A DNA stretch of 43,779 nucleotides from Akkermansiaceae bacterium UBA7890 (GTDB taxonomy: Bacteria > Verrucomicrobiota > Verrucomicrobiia > Verrucomicrobiales > Akkermansiaceae): NCBI GenBank assembly GCA_002501065.1, contig DLRK01000196.1, positions 13,336-57,114 on the forward strand, written 5' to 3'. Under the pieces are notes generated by a model. That model searched no databases. It was given only the letters and a program-made list of their open reading frames with translations, and was not told where the DNA came from. The position numbers were made by a program, and so were the translations under genes. Below are positions 37,133-43,779 of this stretch, piece by piece; the stretch's first letter is position 1; every line of letters starts with the position of its first letter.

Positions 37133-37256
37133 CGATCGTGCCACTGCATCAGGTAAAGGTCCGTTTCCCGCGGCCACCGAGACTGTATGGACTGGCCTCC
37201 TACCGTTTCACCCCGGCAACCTGGCAGGGCCCGGATGAGACGGAAAGCTGGTGGGC

Positions 37257-40200
37257 TCAGTTCCTTGATTGCAGATAAGCGGCAAGGTCGCGGACCTGCT
37301 GGTCACTCATCCCATCGAGAAGCCCTTCCGGCATGACGGACACGGGAGCACGGCTCTGATGGGCCAGGTCCTTGCGGGCAACCACGGTCCTGATCCCGGC
37401 CAGGTCCTTGATAGTCACCGTGCGTTCACTGGCATCGGCAAGGAATCCGGTAAGCACGGCGGGCGGGGCGTCTCCCACCGGACGCAGAGTGAGGGTGGCC
37501 AGCTCGAACCCTTCCCGGATGCCGAGGTTGGGATCGACGATGGCTGGAACGAGGTAGTCGAGGTTTTTCATTTCGTATCCTGTAAGGTCAGGGCCGATGT
37601 CGCGGCCCTGATCGCCAAACTTGTGACAGAGCGCGCAGTGTGCGCCGAAGAGTTCGCGCCCGCGCGCGGCTTCTCCCCTGGCGTCCTTGGCGGAGAGGAG
37701 GGCCTTTACTTCGGTGATGCGCCTGGCCTTGGCGGCATCGGGCAGCCGAATGGCTCCGAAGTGTTTGGTGATCAACTGCCCGATGCGCTTGTTCTCGTAG
37801 GTCGCCATCAGGAGCACGCTGTCGCGGCCAATTGTTCCCTTGTCGAGCATTCCCGCATCCACGGCAGTGAGGAGGCGTTGAGCCCAGGCAGGCCGGCTGG
37901 CGAGGAGCGACTGGGCCACCTGCTGGAGATCACCCTGGAGCCGGGGGTAGAGAGTGAGCAAGGTGGCGGGGATCTCCCCGCCTGAATAGCGCCGCAATGC
38001 GGTGAGTGCTGCAAGGCGGACACGGGTGTCGACCTTTTCGTCGCGGAAGAGCGAGAGGAAAATCCGCTCTGAGGGGGCATCGCCGATTTCTCCCAGCGCC
38101 TTGATGAACTCCAGGCGTTGGGAGACCGGGGTCTTGCGATCAGTGAGCAGGGGGCGGGCCGCGGCCAGGGCTTGCGGACTTTTCAGCCGCAGGGACAGAC
38201 GGATGACATCGTCGGTGACGCGATGGTTGTTCCAGATATTGGCCACGGCGGCGTCCAGTTCAGCCGGGACAGGGTCGAGGGAGGTTCCTTCCAGGGCCTG
38301 TTCCATTCCACGGATAAGGGCATCGAGGTGCTTCGTTCCGGCCGCCTTTTCCAGCAGCCACGCGCACATGCGGATGCTCTCCGGGCTCCGTTCCGCCATG
38401 TAGCGGCGTCCGATGCGCTCGCGAAGAACTTTTTCGAAGAGGGGCGCGTCCCAGAAGCCGGCGTAGGACAGGAGTTCTCTGGCGCGGTCGGGATGGTGGG
38501 TGATCAGGGCTTCCATCGCCCACCAGAGCTGCAGCGGAATGAATGGGTCGTCAGCAAATTCGCCGCGGCTTGCGAGGTTCTCGATGAGATGACGATCACC
38601 CAGGCGTTGGGCGGAGGAGGCGAGCTGGGAAACCACTTCCGGGTGTTCGGCCTTGCGGGCCAGCTGGTGGAGGACGGGGCCAAGGTTGACTCCGTTGTCA
38701 GCAGCCACGCGAACCACCCATCGTTGGACGTCCGGGTCGGGAATACGGAGAACCATGGCAAGGAGCCCGGGCATGCCGGAGGGATCGCTCTTCGCCGGAT
38801 CCAATCCCTGGATAACCCACAGGGCCTCCAACACCCGCTGACCGTGTTCTTCCGGGTTTTCCGGATTCCGGGTGAAGGCGTCCATGAGCAACTGCCGGAC
38901 GGAACCATCCCCGCGTTGGACAAGGAGGCGTCGGGCGTGGCGACGTGCCCATTGGTTGCGTTCGAAGAGCACCTTCACCAGATCCGCCGATGGCAACTCA
39001 CCGAGGTCCCTGATGGGGCCGGGTTTGGCGTCCCGGGCGCGGATGCGGTGGATGCGCCCGTTGCTGCGGTCCCAGTTGTCACGGGGATCGACGTGGGTGA
39101 TGCGGGCGTCGTAGAAATCAGCCACGTAAATGGCTCCGTCCGGTCCGACGGCGCAGTGCACCGGACGGAACCACTTGTCCCCGGTCTGCATCGGGGTTTG
39201 CTCTTCCACCGTCCTGAAGGTGCTGCCGTGTGGTTCCATCCGCAGGGCGTGGACCTTGTTGCCGAGCGAGTTGGGTCCGACCAGCCGTCCCTCCAGGCTC
39301 GGGATCGCACCACTGCTGTAGCGAATCCACTGGTGCACGAGGCGGGTCTTCTCACCCTCGATCGGCATACCGAAGAAATGCCCGAAGGTGTAGGGGTTGG
39401 TGTGGGGTCCGTGTTTTCCGAAACCTTTCTGATAGTAGCCGCCCTGCACGAAATGGACGGCTTGCTGGGTGCCGTTGGTTCCCGAGTAGAGCCGCCCCTG
39501 GTCGTCGAAATTGACGCCGAAGTTGTTCCAGCCGCCCTCGGCAAAAAGCTCGAAGACATGACGGGCAGGATGGTAGCGCCAGATGTTCTGTCCGAGGAAG
39601 GCATGCCGCGGGGCGTCCTCGTCGAGATGGACCCGGACGCGGGCGGTCACCGTGCTGCCGGTACACCCGTAGAGCCAGCCGTCGGGTCCGAATTTGAGAC
39701 TGTTGGAAATGGAGTGAGTGTCCTCGAGGTTGAACCCGGAGAGGTGCACCACCGGCTTGCCGTCGGGAATGTCGTTCCGGTCCTCGTCGGGATAGAAGAG
39801 AAGGTAGGGCGGGTGAAGTACCCACACGCCATCCTTGCCGTGGGCCAGGGAGGTGACCATGTTGAGCCCGTCAAGGAACGTCTTGTGCACGTCGAAGGTG
39901 CCGTCGCCGTCCGTGTCCTCGTGGATGGTGATCTTGTCCTGTCCGATGAACTTCCTGTGCAGGGGTTCCGTGAAGGGAGGGGGTGGCGGGACCTGGTCGA
40001 AGACCTTGCGGAGGTGCTTGTCCCAGGTGAGGACCTCGAGACCGGCGGGATTGGGATACTGGATATACTGAGCCACCCAGAGTCGCCCGCGTTCGTCGAA
40101 GTCAAGATAGAGGGGCTGCCGGACCAGCGGTTCGCTGAGGACCGTTTCGACCACCAGATCCGCGCCGACCTTGAATTGGGCAAGGGCCTTGTCCGGGGGA

Positions 40201-40862
40201 GTGGGATCGCCCTTGTCGTCGGCACGGGCATAGGGATTGCTGTTGCCCTCGAAGTGTTTGGACACGGCCGTCAGCATGCGCCTGCGCCAGCCCTTGTCCG
40301 CAGGAATCACGCCACGATGCCCCGCGTGCTCCGGGCCCGCGCGTTCAATGAACGACTTCATCTCGGCTTCCGGGTGTCTGCCCCACTGCGACCAGGCCGG
40401 AACGTCGCCGCGTCGGAAGAGCCAGTTGCCGCTCAGATCAATGGCATCATCCACGCGCGTCAGGTGAATGGGTCCCTTGAGGATTCCGCCCCTGCCGCCC
40501 TTGTTGAAGAGACGCCAGGCAATGAGGTTGGCTTCACCAAAGCGGACCTGGTCCGGTTCGATGACGAAGGGCCGACGGATGCTGCTCGACGGAGCACCGA
40601 AGAGGGGCGGCATGGATCCGTTGGCGCCAATCTTGTTTCCGTTGAAGAACCCTTCGTCCACATCGCTGATCGCATCCACCATCAGAAGGAGGCGGCTACC
40701 TTTCCACCCTGCGGGTATGTTCACGCAGGCACGGTACCATCCGAACCCTTTCTCGCCCTTCCAGCCCTCCGCCTGCGGGACAGGGACGGGCGTCCACTCG
40801 TCGAGTTGGGCCAGGGCCGGGTCAACGGCCAGCAGACCAAGTAGAAGAGCGGGCAATCGCAT
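37257..40862 (-). CDS. PVC-type membrane-bound dehydrogenase: jelly-roll, beta-propeller, HEAT repeats, C-terminal cytochrome c
   Basis: A 1201-residue exported protein (signal 1-18). Domains in order are a galactose-binding-like sandwich (about 20-165; GWYRACVNIPAGWKGSRLLL, EANLIAWRLFNKGGRGG), a sorbosone-dehydrogenase-like propeller (about 230-640; LDFDERGRLWVAQYIQYPNP, DGWLYGCTGSTVTARV, AVGPDGAIYVADFYDARITH), HEAT-type helical repeats (about 650-1030) and a cytochrome c domain. The haem site is C1076-A-L-C-H1080 with GRDIGPDLTGY downstream and a likely axial Met about 1177 in SVMPEGL. This is the large PVC fusion often annotated as membrane-bound dehydrogenase with a haem-binding domain. 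It is thought to oxidise carbohydrates at the envelope, but the substrate is unknown. Transcribed alone, convergent with the CPBP genes. Confidence 0.92.
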   Translation of the reverse strand: MRLPALLLGLLAVDPALAQLDEWTPVPVPQAEGWKGEKGFGWYRACVNIPAGWKGSRLLLMVDAISDVDEGFFNGNKIGANGSMPPLFGAPSSSIRRPFVIEPDQVRFGEANLIAWRLFNKGGRGGILKGPIHLTRVDDAIDLSGNWLFRRGDVPAWSQWGRHPEAEMKSFIERAGPEHAGHRGVIPADKGWRRRMLTAVSKHFEGNSNPYARADDKGDPTPPDKALAQFKVGADLVVETVLSEPLVRQPLYLDFDERGRLWVAQYIQYPNPAGLEVLTWDKHLRKVFDQVPPPPPFTEPLHRKFIGQDKITIHEDTDGDGTFDVHKTFLDGLNMVTSLAHGKDGVWVLHPPYLLFYPDEDRNDIPDGKPVVHLSGFNLEDTHSISNSLKFGPDGWLYGCTGSTVTARVRVHLDEDAPRHAFLGQNIWRYHPARHVFELFAEGGWNNFGVNFDDQGRLYSGTNGTQQAVHFVQGGYYQKGFGKHGPHTNPYTFGHFFGMPIEGEKTRLVHQWIRYSSGAIPSLEGRLVGPNSLGNKVHALRMEPHGSTFRTVEEQTPMQTGDKWFRPVHCAVGPDGAIYVADFYDARITHVDPRDNWDRSNGRIHRIRARDAKPGPIRDLGELPSADLVKVLFERNQWARRHARRLLVQRGDGSVRQLLMDAFTRNPENPEEHGQRVLEALWVIQGLDPAKSDPSGMPGLLAMVLRIPDPDVQRWVVRVAADNGVNLGPVLHQLARKAEHPEVVSQLASSAQRLGDRHLIENLASRGEFADDPFIPLQLWWAMEALITHHPDRARELLSYAGFWDAPLFEKVLRERIGRRYMAERSPESIRMCAWLLEKAAGTKHLDALIRGMEQALEGTSLDPVPAELDAAVANIWNNHRVTDDVIRLSLRLKSPQALAAARPLLTDRKTPVSQRLEFIKALGEIGDAPSERIFLSLFRDEKVDTRVRLAALTALRRYSGGEIPATLLTLYPRLQGDLQQVAQSLLASRPAWAQRLLTAVDAGMLDKGTIGRDSVLLMATYENKRIGQLITKHFGAIRLPDAAKARRITEVKALLSAKDARGEAARGRELFGAHCALCHKFGDQGRDIGPDLTGYEMKNLDYLVPAIVDPNLGIREGFELATLTLRPVGDAPPAVLTGFLADASERTVTIKDLAGIRTVVARKDLAHQSRAPVSVMPEGLLDGMSDQQVRDLAAYLQSRN

Positions 40863-41072
40863 GAGCGAAAGGAGTAATGCGCGAGCAGACGCCGCCTTTC
40901 AACCGTCAAAGTGGTGCCGGGTCCCGAACCTGGGGATCGTCCGGCGGATATGGCCGCTACGGGCTTCGCCCGGGAGGGGGAGGGCTCCTGCAGGCCGCAA
41001 AGCCGGCCCCACCTCGCGTGGTTCCAACCTGTATGCTTGATCCGGAACCCGGTTTCGGAGTTGGATGAGCCC

Positions 41073-42113
41073 ATGAAGCGGCGCAATTTCTTACAGGGAG
41101 CGGCCATGAGCGTCCCTCTCCTCGGTTCCGGAACGATTCGGGCGGATAAGCTCCAGACCGGGAGGAAGCTGGCTCTCGGCTATGATAATTTCGCGGTACG
41201 CGCCATGAAGTGGAAGGTGCCCGAGCTCATCGGGTATGCCGCCAAGCTCAAGTGCGACACCCTCTTCATCACGGACTTCGGGCCCTTCGAAAAGATGGAC
41301 GATGCCTATCTCAAGGACCTGCGCAGGCAAGGCGAGGATGCCGGGGTGAAGATCCTGCTGGGGAGCTGGAGCATCTGTCCTACCTCGGTAAAATTTCGCG
41401 ATACGTGGGGGACGGCCGACGAACACCTCCAGCTCGGCATCCGTGCGGCCAAGGCCCTGGGTTCGCCCGCCTTCCGCGTCATTCTGGGTGCACGGGATGA
41501 CCGGAAGACCGAGGGCGGGATAGAAGCGCGCATTGCAGACACGGTGAAAGTGCTCAAGCGCAATCGCACCCGTTGCCTGGACTCCGGGGTCAAGATCGCG
41601 ATGGAGAATCATGCCGGGGACATGCACACCCTGGAATTGAAAGGCCTCATCGAGGAGGCCGGTCCCGAGTATGTGGGAGCCAATTTTGATTCCGGCAATG
41701 CGGTCTGGACCATGGAAGATCCCGTCCAGGCTCTGGAAAACATCGGCAAGTACGTTCTCACCACCAGCCTGCGTGACTCCGCGGTCTGGGAGAGTGAGAA
41801 CGGCGTGACCGTGCAGTGGACCGCGATGGGATCCGGGGACACCGACCTGAAGACCTTCTTCAGGCGGTTTGCGGAACTCTGTCCCCAGGTTGCGGTGAAC
41901 ATCGAAACGATTTCGGGATTCAATCACGAGTTGAAGGTCAGGAACGATGATTTCTGGAAGGCCTGGCCGAAGGGGAAACCGAAGGGATACGACAAGTTCC
42001 TGGCCCTGGCCGGGAAGGGCAGGCCGCGTGAAGCAGGTCGTGTTGATCAGCGGGAAGACATTGAAAAGAGCATTGCCTACTGCCGGAAGGAACTGGGTCT
42101 CGGGCGGCGTTAG
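41073..42113 (+). CDS. Tat-exported sugar phosphate isomerase/epimerase-like TIM-barrel protein
   Basis: A 346-residue protein with a twin-arginine-like leader (MKRRNFLQGAAMSVPLLGSG). The mature part is a xylose-isomerase-like TIM barrel. LALGYDNFAVRAMKW is the first strand, and KCDTLFITDFGPFEK and GVKILLGSWSICP follow. The metal-ligand strands are VKIAMENHAGDMHTLEL and YVGANFDSGNAVWTMEDP, and VNIETISGFNH supplies the last ligand. I prefer the ATG at 41073 because it begins the export signal; an upstream in-frame start at 40911 adds 54 low-value residues. It would handle a keto- or aldose sugar or inositol released outside the cytoplasm (inference). Divergent from the large dehydrogenase gene, with a 210-base gap that shows no other gene. 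Confidence 0.88.
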   Translation: MKRRNFLQGAAMSVPLLGSGTIRADKLQTGRKLALGYDNFAVRAMKWKVPELIGYAAKLKCDTLFITDFGPFEKMDDAYLKDLRRQGEDAGVKILLGSWSICPTSVKFRDTWGTADEHLQLGIRAAKALGSPAFRVILGARDDRKTEGGIEARIADTVKVLKRNRTRCLDSGVKIAMENHAGDMHTLELKGLIEEAGPEYVGANFDSGNAVWTMEDPVQALENIGKYVLTTSLRDSAVWESENGVTVQWTAMGSGDTDLKTFFRRFAELCPQVAVNIETISGFNHELKVRNDDFWKAWPKGKPKGYDKFLALAGKGRPREAGRVDQREDIEKSIAYCRKELGLGRR

Positions 42114-42234
42114 TCCGGTGAACGGGATCCGATGAGAATCCCTCCTGACTTCGTTTCACCTGCCGGGGGGGAGCGGTCCCTGGTCGCCGACAAAAGCGGA
42201 TTGCACCCCGCGGGATCCGGTCTTAACTGGGCGG

Positions 42235-42732
42235 GTGCCGCGATTGCTCCTGCCCCCGCCTCACCGCCTGATCGCGCTCTTTGAAAACGGCGGTATCACG
42301 CGGGCACAACTGCAGGCGGCCATGACCATCCACCAGCAGCGCCTGCTGGTGGAGATCGCGGAAGCGCGGGAGAACCCGGTCCTGTCCTGCCTCGATGAAA
42401 AGTTAAGCAGGTTTGCTGCCAACCGGCTCGAGCGGCGACACGGGGAACGTCTCATTCGCATGGTGCTGGGTGCCCTCGCCGACATGGAGAACTTCCCCCC
42501 GGCCCACCTGCTCTGGAATGCGGGTCACCTGGACGTGCCGCTTCACTGCTTCTTCCGGCTTCGCCGGGAACCTGTCTTCCGCCTCATCCGCCTCACCATG
42601 GACCCACTCGGGGTGAAGGTGGTCATCGAGCACGGCCGGGCTTCCAAGCGCCAAACCACCCGGCAGGAGATTCAGCTTGTGCGGGATCGCTTCGGGAAAC
42701 TTTCCGCGGAGTCCGGAGCCAGGCGGAACTGA
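42235..42732 (+). CDS. Hypothetical protein, unrecognised
   Basis: A 165-residue soluble, basic protein with no signal peptide, membrane segment or known motif. The first third is helical with ALFENGGITRAQLQAAMTIH, reminiscent of a short helix-turn-helix or subunit-interaction hairpin. The rest has LERRHGERLIRMVLGALADM and a beta-rich RLIRLTMDPLGVKVVIEHGR. The start is a GTG at 42235 without a ribosome binding site and could lie further in. The frame is strongly coding in style and lies on the same strand as its neighbours. No function can be offered. Confidence 0.6.
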   Translation: MPRLLLPPPHRLIALFENGGITRAQLQAAMTIHQQRLLVEIAEARENPVLSCLDEKLSRFAANRLERRHGERLIRMVLGALADMENFPPAHLLWNAGHLDVPLHCFFRLRREPVFRLIRLTMDPLGVKVVIEHGRASKRQTTRQEIQLVRDRFGKLSAESGARRN

Positions 42733-42784
42733 AGTTCCTGGTCGCCGGTCTTGCGCTGCTGGGGCCATGCGTTAGGTTGCGGGG

Positions 42785-43534
42785 ATGAGCATGAAAGTCC
42801 TCGCCCTTCCTCTTCTCCTTGTCATGGCCCTTGGGGCGATGGTGTTTGCCCAGGCGGACCGCAGGCCGAAGAAGGCCAGGGTGATCGAAAAAGGAGTGCG
42901 CTTCGACCCGGTGGTGCGAAACATGGAAGGCTGGACCGTGCACATTGACCCGGCCCTGCTTGAAGGCAGGCACGCCCCTGTCGGGGCGAAGTGCCTGCGC
43001 ATGCTGGGTGATCACCTCAACCGCATCTCCCTCCTGGTGCAGGGTGACGTGCTGGAGAAACTGAAGAAGTGTGAGATCTGGATCGAGCACAGGCACCCGT
43101 CACTTGGCGGGATGCAGTATCATCCCAGCGAGGGATGGTTGCGGAATAATGGTCATGATCCCCGCCTGACCAGGAAGGTGCACATTCCACAGGCGGAGGC
43201 GCTTCTCTCGCGGGGCCAGTTGCTCAAGCATCCCGCGGTGGTTCTCCATGAACTCGCGCACGCCTACCACGACCAGGTTCTCGGTTTCGATTTCAAGCCC
43301 GTCGTCGATTCCTATGAGAAGGCCATGGAGGATGGAACCTACGAGAAGGTTCTTCTGTATACCGGTCGGACCGTGAAGCACTATGGAGCCACCAATCACA
43401 AGGAATATTTCGCGGAAGGAACGGAGGCCTACTTTTACCGCAACGACTTTTATCCCTTCGTGCGCGCGGAACTCAAGGAGCACGACCCCACCCTGCACCA
43501 GGCCTTGAAGGAAATCTGGGGGCTTGCTCAATAG
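42785..43534 (+). CDS. Secreted HExxH zinc metallopeptidase
   Basis: A 249-residue exported protein (signal about 1-23, cleavage near FAQA). The zinc motif is H155-E-L-A-H159 in VVLHELAHAYHDQ. About 50 residues later, NHKEYFAEGTEAYFYRN offers E211 or E214 as third zinc ligand, the gluzincin pattern also found in the anthrax lethal factor-like and related families. The N-terminal half is a small beta-rich domain (WTVHIDPALLEG, CEIWIEHRHPSLGGMQYHP). The first two in-frame ATGs (42785, 42791) are both possible. It lies 59 bases before the PqaA-like gene on the same strand. Substrate unknown; a peptide or protein in the environment is likely. Confidence 0.83.
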   Translation: MSMKVLALPLLLVMALGAMVFAQADRRPKKARVIEKGVRFDPVVRNMEGWTVHIDPALLEGRHAPVGAKCLRMLGDHLNRISLLVQGDVLEKLKKCEIWIEHRHPSLGGMQYHPSEGWLRNNGHDPRLTRKVHIPQAEALLSRGQLLKHPAVVLHELAHAYHDQVLGFDFKPVVDSYEKAMEDGTYEKVLLYTGRTVKHYGATNHKEYFAEGTEAYFYRNDFYPFVRAELKEHDPTLHQALKEIWGLAQ

Positions 43535-43593
43535 GGGGACGTCCCGTGATTCGTCCTCGCCATTGCTCTTCGTGATTCCCAGTGTCCTACGCC

Positions 43594-43779
43594 ATGATCC
43601 GATCGACCGCCTTTACCTTCTTCACCCTCCTCTCCGTGCTTCCGGCCTCCGCCGGCATTCTCGAAGATTACATCGCGAAGGAGAACGAAGCTTTTAATTA
43701 CGAGATCAGTAAGGAAATTACGGATCTGGGCGTCCGCATTTCCGCTATCCGGCTCACTTCCCAGGAGTGGCGGGGCAAG
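43594..43779 (+). CDS. PhoPQ-activated pathogenicity-related protein (PqaA-like), 5' part only
   Basis: The first 62 codons of a gene cut off by the window end. A Sec signal (RSTAFTFFTLLSVLPASA, then GILEDYIAKENEAF) is followed by EISKEITDLGVRISAIRLTS and QEWRGK. These match the opening of PqaA-type alpha/beta-hydrolase-fold proteins, in which a YIAK...Y.W pair precedes a RLTSQ-x-W strand. Named for Salmonella PqaA, these are usually secreted hydrolases of unknown substrate in PVC bacteria. The catalytic part lies beyond the window. Assignment rests on a short segment. Confidence 0.65.
   Translation, partial: MIRSTAFTFFTLLSVLPASAGILEDYIAKENEAFNYEISKEITDLGVRISAIRLTSQEWRGK

Noticed and set aside
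38118..40844. A 908-codon open frame on the plus strand, antisense to the large dehydrogenase gene
   Set aside because: The opposite strand carries clear domains and a haem motif. The antisense translation has no recognisable domain; long stop-free antisense frames arise from GC-rich third positions.

Overview
The window is GC-rich, densely coding bacterial DNA. Its gene content points to the PVC superphylum, most likely Verrucomicrobiota from an aquatic or marine habitat. The evidence is two DUF1549/DUF1553 plus DUF1501 pairs, two formylglycine-type sulfatases, very large sorbosone-dehydrogenase-like beta-propeller proteins fused to c-type haem domains, a sialate O-acetylesterase, a beta-helix protein with a choice-of-anchor U module, and many Sec or Tat export signals. 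No rRNA, tRNA, CRISPR array, insertion sequence or phage gene was recognised. I cannot name the species.

Layout. (1) 174-6750, minus strand: esterase, secreted TIM-barrel isomerase-like protein, DUF5069 protein, LamG-containing DUF1549/DUF1553 protein, DUF1501 protein. (2) 6810-9195, plus strand: a YchF relative whose GTPase core has collapsed, then a sulfatase. Between them lies an antisense remnant of a third DUF1553 gene. (3) 9292-13098, minus strand: a small secreted esterase and a 1010-residue beta-helix surface protein. (4) 13273-15945, plus strand: cytochrome c / DUF6797 / beta-propeller protein. (5) 15985-27785, minus strand: seven genes in transcription order, namely monomeric isocitrate dehydrogenase, an exported phosphohistidine-swivel/ATP-grasp protein, a beta-lactamase-NamZ fusion, a PhoD-like phosphatase, a sialate O-acetylesterase, an amidohydrolase and a PQQ-like propeller. 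(6) 27957-31403, plus strand: second sulfatase, a MYG1-family protein and the GTPase EngB. (7) 31451-35456, minus strand: second DUF1549/DUF1553 plus DUF1501 pair. (8) 35598-37132, plus strand: tandem CPBP membrane proteases. (9) 37257-40862, minus strand: 1201-residue propeller/HEAT/cytochrome protein. (10) 41073 to the end, plus strand: Tat-exported TIM-barrel protein, an unrecognised protein, a secreted HExxH peptidase and the start of a PqaA-like gene.

Taken together this looks like a polymer-scavenging region. Sulfatases, carbohydrate esterases, an exo-muramidase, phosphatase-fold enzymes and lactonase/isomerase-like TIM barrels would strip decorations and open sugars. The haem-bearing propellers and DUF1549 proteins may carry out oxidation or electron transfer outside the cytoplasm. 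Housekeeping genes (icd, engB) are interspersed. The most unusual items are the P-loop-less YchF relative, the exported swivel/ATP-grasp protein and the DUF1553 gene remnant. Most start codons also lack a recognisable Shine-Dalgarno sequence.
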